From assembly GCF_900105325.1 (NCBI RefSeq), contig NZ_FNSU01000003.1:1116001-1180000 (forward strand): 64,000 bases of DNA, in the 5' to 3' direction. Positions 51,521 through 59,788 of the stretch are shown here, one piece after another (positions within the stretch are counted from its first letter, which is position 1; each line of letters opens with the position of its first letter). This stretch comes from Pseudomonas marginalis (GTDB lineage Bacteria > Pseudomonadota > Gammaproteobacteria > Pseudomonadales > Pseudomonadaceae). Under the pieces are notes generated by a model that saw only the letters and a list, made by a program, of their open reading frames with translations, searched no databases and had not been told where the DNA came from. Both the position numbers and the translations under genes were made by a program.

Positions 51521-52527
51521 CGCACACCTCCCGCCACCAGGGCCAAGGGTTGGCTGGCGACCAGCGGCAGCAACTCCAGCTCAGCGGTGGCAATCACCGC
51601 GCCGCCCTGCTCGACCTCCAGCGCCAGGGTGATGCGACCGTGTTCGTCGCGGGCCAGGGAGGTCAGGTCCGCACGGACCTGGGTTGGCAAACCAAACTCA
51701 CCGAAGCGGGTGAACACCACATGGCAGCGAGATAACAGCAACTGCTCGGGGCCCACCTGCAACTGCCGGTCCGCCGCCACCAGCGCCACTTGGCGGAAGC
51801 CTTCGAGCAACAGCATGCCGGGGATATGGTCGAGGGGGTGGTCGAAGATCGCCGGATTGTTCAGATCGACGATCAGCGGCGCCACCAGCGTCGCGGCGCC
51901 CTGCTCCAGTTCACGGCCGAGCACCACATTGTTCAGCCAGTGACGCCCTACGGCGGATGGACTCAAGGGTGGCGGCAACTGTGCCAATGGGTCGGCGTTG
52001 GCGGGAATCGCCGCCAGGCCACGGGCACGCATCTTGTTCCAGGCCGCGCCGCTCATCCAGCGAATGCTCATGCGTTCGTGGCGTGCAGCCACTTCGCCAT
52101 TGATGCTCAGGGACATGTTCAGGGTCACGCCACTGCGCTCGCCGTGGCGCAGGTATTCATCCACCACGTAGACATCGATTTCGGCGGATGCCGGACGATC
52201 CCCCACCACCAATAAACTCCGGTCGGTCACGCGGGTCACACTGTCCAGGTAGATAAACTTGTCCTGGGCGCTGACGTCGAGGAACGCATGGGAGATATAA
52301 ATTGACGCCTGGCGGAATACTTCCAGCAATAACAGCATGTCGTAGTGGGCGGCGCGGTGGGTATGTTCACTGAAGTAACTGTGGGTACGCGGTAGTTGGG
52401 CGCTGCAGCGAAAGTGTCCTTCCTTTACCAGTTCCGCGCCGGTCAGGAACACTTCGCTGACGGCGGCACGGTGCACCATGCTGCGCGGCACGGTGTTTTC
52501 GCAACGAATAGCCAGGGCTTCAGACAT
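51517..52527 (-). CDS. AfsA/ScbA-family butyrolactone (butenolide) biosynthesis protein
   Basis: A 336-residue protein with two AfsA-type hotdog repeats. Repeat one contains VHRAAVSEVFLTGAEL, SAQLPRTHSYFSEHTH and LLLLEVFRQASIYISHAFLDV near 18-90; repeat two contains LNNPAIFDHPLDHIPGMLLLEGFRQVALVA near 225-255. In Streptomyces AfsA joins a beta-ketoacyl thioester to dihydroxyacetone phosphate to make the precursor of A-factor-type autoregulators. First gene of afsA-HAD-P450-MFS, with GGAGG eight bases before the ATG. The family assignment is strong; the product is unknown. Confidence 0.9.
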   Translation of the reverse strand: MSEALAIRCENTVPRSMVHRAAVSEVFLTGAELVKEGHFRCSAQLPRTHSYFSEHTHRAAHYDMLLLLEVFRQASIYISHAFLDVSAQDKFIYLDSVTRVTDRSLLVVGDRPASAEIDVYVVDEYLRHGERSGVTLNMSLSINGEVAARHERMSIRWMSGAAWNKMRARGLAAIPANADPLAQLPPPLSPSAVGRHWLNNVVLGRELEQGAATLVAPLIVDLNNPAIFDHPLDHIPGMLLLEGFRQVALVAADRQLQVGPEQLLLSRCHVVFTRFGEFGLPTQVRADLTSLARDEHGRITLALEVEQGGAVIATAELELLPLVASQPLALVAGGVR

Positions 52528-52927
52528 AGCAATCTCCTCCTTTGATTACCGCGAGAAGGCTAAGCTGAAACGTTTTTTCTCCACAACTGACCGAACGGCT
52601 AGGTCGTTGGACATGAACCTGTAGAACTTGCACTTCAGACATGGGTATCTGTCTCCTGATGAGCTTCTCCGTAAGCGTGCAGACCGCCGTACACGTTCAT
52701 CGCGGTGAACGTTGTATGCTTTGCGCGGACAACCCGTTCTGGCTGTCAGTACCCTTGTGCAGATAGTCCCTTATATTTTCACTGCGCACTTAGACCCATT
52801 TGATCGAAGCTTATAAGCGCAACTAAATCATCTAGACACCCAACTAATCGTTCTAACTTAGTAGTGAAAATCCACACGCGAAGTTGCTCAAGGTCGTAAA
52901 GAACATCACGACCCGGAGCAGATTCAC
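52528..52927. promoter_or_regulatory. Divergent control region between afsA operon and TonB receptor
   Basis: 400 bases without a gene. Its most notable feature is a dyad, ACGTTCA at 52693-52699 and TGAACGT at 52706-52712, extendable to TACA...TGTA with one offset base. It lies near the middle and could serve both directions. No clear Fur box was seen. TTGATC and other near-promoter motifs occur, but none is convincing, nor is a FecI-type -35/-10 pair at proper spacing. Confidence 0.55.
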
Positions 52928-55612
52928 ATGTTGAAAACAGGATTCACCCTGGCGCCTTTGGCGTGTGCATTGGCCATGGGCGGGCTGACGCTGCCAAGCC
53001 TGGCGTTGGCGCAAAACGACGCGGCGTCGGTACAACGGGTGATTGACTTCAATATCCCCGCAGGCCCCCTGGATGAGGTGCTGCTGAGCATCTCCCAGCA
53101 AAGCGGCCACCCTATCGCCTTCGACCCGCCGCTGGTGGAAGGCCGTGGGAGCCGCGCGATCCAGGGCCGACTGAGCCAGGAACAGGCGCTGGGCATTGCC
53201 TTGGGCGGCTCCCCGTTGGGCTTCAGCCAGACGGCCAGCGGTGCGGTATTGATCCATCGACTGGCCGACCCTGCAGCGGCGGCCAACAGCCAACCGCTGG
53301 CGCCACGCCTGAAATCCGTGGAGGTGATCGGCACCCGGCGCAGCGACGTCACCGCACTGCAAAGCGCGGCCCCCGTGGATGTGATCAGCAGCGAGCAACT
53401 GCAGCGCGCCGGCACCGATAACCTGGCCAAGGCCCTGGAAACCCTGGTGCCGTCGGTGAACTACCCGCAGGTCAACGGCACCGATGGCGTGTCGTCGCAG
53501 CGGCCGGTGTCGTTACGTGGGTTGGCCGCCGACCAGGTGCTGGTGCTGGTCAATGGCAAGCGTCGGCATGCCTCGGCGTTCGTCAACACCAAGGCCACCC
53601 TGGGGCGTGGCTCACAGGCGGTGGACTTGTCGACGATTCCCGTCAGCGCCGTCGACCATATCGAAGTGCTGCGCGATGGCGCCTCGGCCCAATACGGCTC
53701 GGATGCGATTGCCGGGGTGGTCAATATCGTGCTCAAGGAGCAGGACCACGGCGGCGCCGTGCAAAGCACCTTCGGCCAGTACACCAAGGGCGATGGCTTT
53801 CGCCGGTCGGTGGGGGGCTGGAGCGGTTTCACCTTGCCCGGCGATGGCTTCCTCACCCTCAGTGGCGAAGGCCTGCGCAGCGAACGCACCTCCACCGGCG
53901 GCACCGATGGCCGGCAGTTCTACCCCAGCGGCGACGCCCGTGAAGCGGATGCCGACCGCCATTGGCGCTACGGCTCGCCGGGCCTTGAAGACTGGAACCT
54001 GGCGCTGAACAGCGGCCTGTCCCTGAGCGACACGGTCGACCTGTACGGCTTCGCCACCTACCAGGACCGTACCGGCGAATCCCAGGCAACCTTTCGCCGC
54101 CCCATCGACCCCAACAACCTGGTGGCCGTGTACCCCAACGGTTTCCTGCCACTGCTCGACGTGCGCTCGCGGGATGCCTCGGTCACCGGCGGCGTGAAGA
54201 TTCGCGATGAGCAACTTGGCAGCTTTGACCTCAGTGCCAACTACGGGCGCAACCGCATCGACTATCACCTCAGCGATTCGCTCAACGCCAGCCTCGGCGC
54301 CGCGAGCCCGACGAGCTTCAATGCCGGGGCGCTGGTCAATGAGCAAACCAACGTCGGGCTGGACCACATCAAGGAACTCAAGGTCGGCTGGGGCGCAGGC
54401 CCGCTGGTGTTCTCCAGCGGCCTGGCGTGGCGCAACGAAGCCTATGAAGTGATCGCCGGCGACCTCGCCTCCTGGACCCACGGCAGCGCCCTGCCCGCCC
54501 GTGCCGGCGGCGCCCAGGGCTTCCCCGGCACCCAGGACAGCGACGAAGGCCGTTATGCCCGCCATGTGTTCGGCGGCTACCTGGGCCTGGAGCAGCAAGT
54601 CACCGACAAACTGCAACTGGGCCTGGCCGGGCGCAGCGAGCACTACGACGACTTCGGTACCACCAGCACCGGCAAGTTCTCCGCGCGCTACGACTTCACC
54701 CCGCAATGGGGCCTGCGCTCGACCCTGAGCAGCGGCTACCGCGCGCCCACCCTGGGGCAGATCGGCACCTCGGCGACCCAGACCGAGTTCAAGGCCGGCG
54801 ACCCCACCGCCTACCAGGTCGGCACCGTCAGCGTGAACACCCCGGTCGCCCGCGCCTTGGGCGCCAGTGACCTGAAGCCGGAAAAATCCACCAGCCTGTC
54901 CCTCGGCGTGGTCTGGCAGCCGCTCGAGCGTGCAAGTGTCAGCCTCGATGCGTACCACATCCGCATCAAGGACCGCATTGCCCTGTCGGAAACCCTCAGC
55001 GGCCCCCAGGTCAGCCAGATCCTCGCCAACCAAGGCTATGGCAACTACTCCGGGGTGAGCTTTTTCACCAACGCACTCGACACCAAGACCAGCGGCGTGG
55101 ACCTCGCCGCCCACTATCGCCTGGACCTGGCCGACGCCAGCCAGTTGACCCTCAACGGCGCCTTCAACTACAGCAAGACCCAGGTCACCGACATCAAGGA
55201 CAACCCCGGCCCGCTGGCCGGCACCGGCATCACCCTGATCAATCGCGAAGCCCTGAGCTATGTGGAAAGCGCCTCGCCCAACAGCAAGCTGATCCTCGGT
55301 GCCGACTGGCACAAGGGCGCCTGGCAGGCGAGCGTCAACACGATTCGCTACGGCACCTACACCCTCGATTCCAACCTCGGCGAAGCCCGCGACCAGACCT
55401 TTTCGGCGCAATGGGTGAGCAACGCCAGCCTGTCCTACGACATCAGCCAGGCGCTCACCCTGACCCTGGGCGGCAACAATATTTTCGACAGCTACCCGGA
55501 CAAGATCGACGTGGCCAACCGCTTTGTCGGCGGGCGCGTGGCCTACCAGAGCATCTCCCCGGCCGGTGCCGAAGGCGCCTTCTACTACGTGAAAGCCGAC
55601 TACCGCTTCTGA
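52928..55612 (+). CDS. TonB-dependent receptor with STN signalling domain
   Basis: An 894-residue outer-membrane receptor of transducer type. A signal peptide of ~28 residues is followed by an STN (secretin/TonB short N-terminal) domain, ~35-120 (VIDFNIPAGPLDEVLLSISQQSG.. FDPPLVEG.. LSQEQALGIALGGSPLGF). The plug (VEVIGTRRSDVT, RGLAADQVLVLVNGKRRHASAFVNTKATLG, SAVDHIEVLRDGASAQYGSDAIAGVVNIVLK) and a 22-strand barrel ending in Phe (YYVKADYRF) follow. The STN domain implies signalling to a FecR protein, plausibly the one at 46394-47329. It heads a long plus-strand operon. Confidence 0.93.
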   Translation: MLKTGFTLAPLACALAMGGLTLPSLALAQNDAASVQRVIDFNIPAGPLDEVLLSISQQSGHPIAFDPPLVEGRGSRAIQGRLSQEQALGIALGGSPLGFSQTASGAVLIHRLADPAAAANSQPLAPRLKSVEVIGTRRSDVTALQSAAPVDVISSEQLQRAGTDNLAKALETLVPSVNYPQVNGTDGVSSQRPVSLRGLAADQVLVLVNGKRRHASAFVNTKATLGRGSQAVDLSTIPVSAVDHIEVLRDGASAQYGSDAIAGVVNIVLKEQDHGGAVQSTFGQYTKGDGFRRSVGGWSGFTLPGDGFLTLSGEGLRSERTSTGGTDGRQFYPSGDAREADADRHWRYGSPGLEDWNLALNSGLSLSDTVDLYGFATYQDRTGESQATFRRPIDPNNLVAVYPNGFLPLLDVRSRDASVTGGVKIRDEQLGSFDLSANYGRNRIDYHLSDSLNASLGAASPTSFNAGALVNEQTNVGLDHIKELKVGWGAGPLVFSSGLAWRNEAYEVIAGDLASWTHGSALPARAGGAQGFPGTQDSDEGRYARHVFGGYLGLEQQVTDKLQLGLAGRSEHYDDFGTTSTGKFSARYDFTPQWGLRSTLSSGYRAPTLGQIGTSATQTEFKAGDPTAYQVGTVSVNTPVARALGASDLKPEKSTSLSLGVVWQPLERASVSLDAYHIRIKDRIALSETLSGPQVSQILANQGYGNYSGVSFFTNALDTKTSGVDLAAHYRLDLADASQLTLNGAFNYSKTQVTDIKDNPGPLAGTGITLINREALSYVESASPNSKLILGADWHKGAWQASVNTIRYGTYTLDSNLGEARDQTFSAQWVSNASLSYDISQALTLTLGGNNIFDSYPDKIDVANRFVGGRVAYQSISPAGAEGAFYYVKADYRF

Positions 55613-55630
55613 CTCAACCAAGGAGTTCCC

Positions 55631-56290
55631 ATGAGCTTTGATCCTGTGCGTTTTACCCAAGTGTTCGAACACGACTTTGCCCTGGCCAAGCAACTGCTGA
55701 TCAAGCACCAGGTGTTGTCGAGCAATGAGGCGGGCAATATCAGCCTGCGTATTCCCGGCGAAGCACGGCTGGTGATTGCCTCGCTCAGCGGCGCCGACAG
55801 TGGCGTGGCGGCGATTGTCGACTTCGACCTGCAACACAGCCAGGGCAGCCTCACCGACAACCTCAAGGAAGTGGCGGCGCTGCACGTGGCGATCTACCGC
55901 GAGCGGCCCTCGGTGAATGCGGTGATTCACACGCACTCGCCGTACCTCACCGCCTTCGCGATTGCCGGGCGAGCGTTGCGCCCCCATGCCACGCAGTTGC
56001 TGGGGATTCTGGATGAAGACCAGGAGGTGCCGCTGACGGCGTGGGGGCCGCGGTATGCGCCGGAGCCGGTGGTGGCGGCGTTACGCGAGCATCCGCGTGC
56101 GCCGGCGGCGTTGCTGGCCAATCACGGGCCGTTTGCGTGGTCGGAGCGGGACGTGCTGGCGGCGACGCGGTTGTTGGTGAACCTGGAAGAAGCGGCCTAC
56201 CTGACCTTCCTGGCGCAGCAGCTCGGTACGCCGCAGCCCTTTCCCAGCGGCGCGGCGCAGCGGTCGCGCCTGGGCTGGAGTGCGACATGA
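55631..56290 (+). CDS. Class II aldolase/adducin-family protein
   Basis: A 219-residue protein of the fuculose-1-phosphate aldolase/adducin family. The zinc ligands appear in VIHTHSPYLTAFAIAG near residue 97-112 and LLANHGPFAWSERDVLAATRLLVNLEEAAY near 155-185. Family members cleave or epimerise sugar phosphates or related compounds. Its ATG follows the TonB receptor by 18 bases (AAGGAG upstream) and its stop overlaps the next gene's start by four bases. Substrate unknown. Confidence 0.88.
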   Translation: MSFDPVRFTQVFEHDFALAKQLLIKHQVLSSNEAGNISLRIPGEARLVIASLSGADSGVAAIVDFDLQHSQGSLTDNLKEVAALHVAIYRERPSVNAVIHTHSPYLTAFAIAGRALRPHATQLLGILDEDQEVPLTAWGPRYAPEPVVAALREHPRAPAALLANHGPFAWSERDVLAATRLLVNLEEAAYLTFLAQQLGTPQPFPSGAAQRSRLGWSAT

Positions 56291-57186
56291 GTGCGCTCGC
56301 TCATCGCCCTGATAAAAGTGGAAGGGGCGGTGCGACGATTCGACTTGCCTCCGGCCCTTACGACAGGTCACTTTGGCAGCGGGCGCTGTTGGTTATTTTT
56401 GCATTCGGCGCACTCCACGCCCACGCCGAACCCCTGCTGGAACGGGCCCAATCCCGTGGCACCCTCAACGTCTGCACCAGCGACGAATTCCCCCCCTTCA
56501 AGACCTTCGATGCCCAAGGCAAGCCCGGCGGGTTGATCCTGGACCTGATCGTCGACCTGCAACGCCAGTTGTCTGCCAAGGTCGGCCAGCCGCTCAAGCT
56601 GCAACTTGTGCCAGTCAATCCGCTCAACCGCTTGCTGTTTCTCGAACAGGGCCGTTGTGAAGTGCTGGTCACGTCCCTGCTCGACACCCCCGCACGGCGG
56701 CGCGAAGTGGATTTCGCCAGCCCCGGTTTCTACAGCTCGGCCGCCACGGTGTTTGCGCCGAAAAGCACCGCCGTGCCGGACTGGCAAAGCCTGCGCGGCA
56801 AGACCCTGTGTGCGCCCGCCACCAGTGTGTGGGTGCGCCCGTTTGAAACGCGCTACGGCGTGCAGTTCGCCTCGTTCAACGGCACGGCCGAAGTGCGCAA
56901 GGCGGTGGCCGACAGCCGTTGTCTGGGGGCGATGGGTGACGATGCGTTGTACAGCGCCCTGGCGCGCCAGCCGGAATGGGCCGATTACGAGGTCAAGCTG
57001 CCGGGCCAGGATCCGGCGCCGTGGGGCATTGCTTTGCGCAAGGGCCAGCCGGCGTTGTTGGCGGCGGTGTCGAGTATCGTCGAAGGCTGGCATGCCCAGG
57101 GCGTGATCATCGGCCTGGAACAGCGCTACGGCCTGGCGCCGAATGCCTGGGTAGCGCAGCAGCATGCGCGGGCCAGCCATGAGTGA
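56287..57186 (+). CDS. Amino-acid-type ABC binding protein with repeat-derived N-terminus
   Basis: A 299-residue type II binding protein. The mature body (RGTLNVCTSDEFPPFKTFDAQGKPGGLILDLIVDLQRQLS.. GRCEVLVTSLLDTPARRREVDFASPGFY) is typical of SBP_bac_3. The N-terminus MSALAHRPDKSGRGGATIRL is unusual: residues ~13-23 are encoded by a 30-base block identical to the interspersed repeat at 46034. A signal-like segment follows (WQRALLVIFAFGALHAHA). The start overlaps the aldolase stop. Whether export still works is an open question. The two permeases follow. Confidence 0.83.
   Translation: MSALAHRPDKSGRGGATIRLASGPYDRSLWQRALLVIFAFGALHAHAEPLLERAQSRGTLNVCTSDEFPPFKTFDAQGKPGGLILDLIVDLQRQLSAKVGQPLKLQLVPVNPLNRLLFLEQGRCEVLVTSLLDTPARRREVDFASPGFYSSAATVFAPKSTAVPDWQSLRGKTLCAPATSVWVRPFETRYGVQFASFNGTAEVRKAVADSRCLGAMGDDALYSALARQPEWADYEVKLPGQDPAPWGIALRKGQPALLAAVSSIVEGWHAQGVIIGLEQRYGLAPNAWVAQQHARASHE
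56324..56353. repeat. Repeat copy inside the binding-protein signal region
   Basis: GGGGCGGTGCGACGATTCGA and the next ten bases are identical to 46034-46063. After GCCTCC, the sequence GGCCCTTACGACAGGTCACTTT resembles the right end of the same Pseudomonas element, as if its middle had been deleted. It is read in frame as GRGGATIRLASG. Confidence 0.75.
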
Positions 57187-57922
57187 GGCCAACCTGCGCC
57201 TGTGGCTGGAACAGCATGGCCTGTCGCTGAGCATCCTGTGGGACCCGATGGACCGCCAGCGCTTCCTGCTCGGCCTGGGCCTGACACTGTTGCTGTCGGT
57301 GGCGAGTATTGCCCTGTCCCTGGTGATCGGCGTGTGGGGCGCTGCCGGCCTGGGTTCGCGCCGCTTGCTGTGGCGCCGGTTGAGCGCGGGGTACGTCGCG
57401 TTGTTTCGCAACACGCCGCTGTTGGTGCAACTGTTCTTTTTCTACTTCGGCGTCGGCGCCTGGCTGCCGCTGGCGGACGACACCAGCGTGCGGCTGCTCA
57501 ACGGCACGCAATGGGCAATCATCGTGATCGCCCTGCACAGCGGCGCGTTCCAGGCCGAGAACCTGCGCGCCGGTATCGATGCCGTGCCCCGCGCCACCCT
57601 CGACGCGGCCGCCGCCCTCGGCATGCAGGGCGCCACAGTACTGCGCCATATCGTGCTGCCGCTGGCGCTGCGCAACAGCCTGCCGGCCATGGGCAATACG
57701 GTGGTGCAAACCATCAAGTCGACCTCGATTGCCTACGCGATTGCGGTGCCGGAATTGCTCTATGCGAGCAATCGGATCTGGTCGGACAACTTCAACGTCG
57801 CCGAGATGATGCAGGTCTTGCTGCTGGTCTGGTTGCTGCTGATCGGCGCCAGCAGTTGGCTGCTGCGCCGCCTGGAAAACCATCTGCGCCTGCCAGGCCA
57901 GGAGTTGCCCGATGCTGCCTGA
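57179..57922 (+). CDS. Amino-acid-type ABC transporter permease
   Basis: A 247-residue inner-membrane permease of the His/Glu family with about five hydrophobic helices. FLLGLGLTLLLSVASIALSLVIGV near residues 22-45, LFRNTPLLVQLFFFYFGVGAWLPL near 70-93 and GIDAVPRATLDAAAALGMQGATVLRHIVLPLALRNSLPAMGN near 130-170 are typical, including the EAA loop. Its ATG overlaps the binding-protein stop. It pairs with the permease at 57912. No ATPase gene was found in the cluster. Confidence 0.9.
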   Translation: MSEANLRLWLEQHGLSLSILWDPMDRQRFLLGLGLTLLLSVASIALSLVIGVWGAAGLGSRRLLWRRLSAGYVALFRNTPLLVQLFFFYFGVGAWLPLADDTSVRLLNGTQWAIIVIALHSGAFQAENLRAGIDAVPRATLDAAAALGMQGATVLRHIVLPLALRNSLPAMGNTVVQTIKSTSIAYAIAVPELLYASNRIWSDNFNVAEMMQVLLLVWLLLIGASSWLLRRLENHLRLPGQELPDAA

Positions 57923-58589
57923 ACCCTCCTGGCCCGTGCTGTTGTGGCAGTGGGCGCCGGCACTGTTGCAAGGCTTCGGCCTGAATATCCTCATGGGCGT
58001 CACCGCGATGCTGGTGGCCACGCTGGCCGGTGTCGTGCTCGGCAGCCTGCAGGTCAGCGCCCGGCCGCGCCTGCGTCGTGGTGCCGGGCATCTGAGCCGC
58101 CTGCTGCGCAACCTGCCGTGGCTGGTGGTGATGTTCTACGTGGCCTACCTGTTGCCCTATGAAGTGCATTGGGCCGGGCGCTGGTGGCAATTGCCGGATT
58201 GGCTCAAGGTCGCGCTGGGCCTGGCCCTGCCCGCTGTCGGCTATGTCTCGGAGATCGTGCGCGGCGCCGTACGCGCGGTGCCGATGGGGCAATGGGAAGC
58301 CGCCCAGGCCCTGGGCATGCATCACGGCCAGGCGCTGCGCCACGTGATCATCCCGCAGACCCTGCCCAGCCTGGTGGCGCCGTGGATGAACCTGTATTGC
58401 GCGGTGACCATGTCCACCTCCCTGGCCAACCTGCTGGGGGTGGAAGAGCTGATGACCACCGTGCAATCGCACCTGTCCACGCAACTGCGCAACGACCTGC
58501 TGCTGCCCGCCTACGGCTTGGTGTTCATCGCCTTCTTTGTCTACATCTACCCCCTCTCCCGCCTGGCCAAACGGCTGGAGCGCACATGA
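57912..58589 (+). CDS. Amino-acid-type ABC transporter permease
   Basis: A 225-residue permease of the same family: APALLQGFGLNILMGVTAMLVATLAGVVLGSLQ near 12-45, LLRNLPWLVVMFYVAYLLP near 60-80, and AVPMGQWEAAQALGMHHGQALRHVIIPQTLPSLVAPWMN near 118-155 with the EAA loop. Start overlaps the end of the first permease by 11 bases. Its stop overlaps the ATG of the lyase (ATGA). Together they form a heterodimeric channel. Confidence 0.9.
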   Translation: MLPEPSWPVLLWQWAPALLQGFGLNILMGVTAMLVATLAGVVLGSLQVSARPRLRRGAGHLSRLLRNLPWLVVMFYVAYLLPYEVHWAGRWWQLPDWLKVALGLALPAVGYVSEIVRGAVRAVPMGQWEAAQALGMHHGQALRHVIIPQTLPSLVAPWMNLYCAVTMSTSLANLLGVEELMTTVQSHLSTQLRNDLLLPAYGLVFIAFFVYIYPLSRLAKRLERT

Positions 58590-59788
58590 GCACTGACCCC
58601 ATGCATGACGATACCCTGCTGACCCGGTTGGGACGCGACCCCGCCAGCCACGAAGGCAGCGTCAACACCCCGGTGTATCGCAGCTCGACCTTTATCTGGC
58701 CCGACACCGGCACTCTCGAAAACCACCTGCAACAGGCCGCCGACCCGCACTATCGCGGGCATATCTACGGCCGTAACGGCAACCCCACCACCGCCGCCTT
58801 CGAAGACGCCGTGGCGCAGCTGGAAGGCGGCTTTCGCGGGCTGATCATGCCCAGCGGGCTGGCGGCGATTGTCGGCGCGGTGCTGGCAGTGGCGCGGGCC
58901 GGCGACCATATCCTGGTGACCGACAATTGCTATTGGCATGCGCGCCAGGTGTTCGACCAGATCCTGCCGCGCTATGGCATTGAGGCCACGTACTTCGCGC
59001 CGATGCTCGGTGCCGACATCGCCGGCTTGCTGCGCCCGAATACGCGCCTGGTGTACGCCGAAGCACCCGGTTCCAGCACCTTCGAGGTCCAGGACATTCC
59101 CGCCCTGGCCCGCGTCGCCCATGCCCACGGCGCACTGCTGATGCTCGACAACACCTGGGCCACGCCGCTGTTCTTCAAGGCGTTCGCCCACGGCGTGGAC
59201 ATCTCGATTCATGCCGCCACCAAGTACCTGGTGGGCCATAGCGACGCCATGCTCGGCGTGATCGTCACCACTGAAACCCTGTATTCGACGGTGCGCGAGA
59301 CCGTCCGCCAACTGGGCTATATCGCCAGCGCCGACGACGCCTACCTGGGCCTGCGTGGCCTGCGCACCCTGGGTGTACGCCTGCGCCAGCACCAGCGCTC
59401 GGCGCTCACCGTCGCGCAGTGGCTGCAACAGCGTCCCGAAGTGGCCCAGGTGCTGCACCCGGCGCTGCCGGGGGCCATCGGGCACGACCTGTTCAAGCGT
59501 GACTTCCTCGGCTCCACCGGGCTGTTCGGCGTGGTCCTCAAGCCGCGCTTCGAGCCCCACACCAAGGCCTTCCTGGAAAGCCTGCGGTTATTCGCCATGG
59601 GCGCCAGCTGGGGCGGTTTCGAGAGCCTGATTCGCCAACAGCAACGCCACCCTTCGGCACAGATTGAAGCGGGCGTGCTGCTGCGCCTGCACGTGGGCCT
59701 GGAAGCGGTCGAGGACCTGCTCGCCGACCTGCAACAAGGCCTCGAACGCCTGAGCGCCACCCCCCATTCACCAAGGAGTCTGCCATGA
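58586..59788 (+). CDS. MetC-like PLP-dependent C-S lyase
   Basis: A 400-residue Cys/Met-metabolism PLP enzyme. The cofactor lysine is Lys213 in IHAATKYLVGHSDAMLG, whose KYxxGHSD pattern is characteristic of cystathionine beta-lyase; YGRNGNPTTAAFEDAVAQLEGG near 60-85 and GSSTFEVQDIP near 170 are family motifs. Beta-elimination on cysteine-linked compounds releases a thiol, pyruvate and ammonia. In this transport operon it more likely acts on an imported S-conjugate than in methionine biosynthesis. Its stop overlaps the next start by four bases. Confidence 0.88.
   Translation: MSTDPMHDDTLLTRLGRDPASHEGSVNTPVYRSSTFIWPDTGTLENHLQQAADPHYRGHIYGRNGNPTTAAFEDAVAQLEGGFRGLIMPSGLAAIVGAVLAVARAGDHILVTDNCYWHARQVFDQILPRYGIEATYFAPMLGADIAGLLRPNTRLVYAEAPGSSTFEVQDIPALARVAHAHGALLMLDNTWATPLFFKAFAHGVDISIHAATKYLVGHSDAMLGVIVTTETLYSTVRETVRQLGYIASADDAYLGLRGLRTLGVRLRQHQRSALTVAQWLQQRPEVAQVLHPALPGAIGHDLFKRDFLGSTGLFGVVLKPRFEPHTKAFLESLRLFAMGASWGGFESLIRQQQRHPSAQIEAGVLLRLHVGLEAVEDLLADLQQGLERLSATPHSPRSLP

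Noticed and set aside
52800..52900. FecI/PvdS-type promoter (CTAAAT ... CGT) before the TonB receptor
   Set aside because: The distance between the two elements is about 20 bases, longer than the usual 16-17, so the match is probably chance.
53612..55987. A 791-codon open frame antisense to the TonB receptor
   Set aside because: GC-rich coding DNA often leaves the opposite strand open. The plus frame has full receptor domains, while the antisense product is low-complexity and matches no family.
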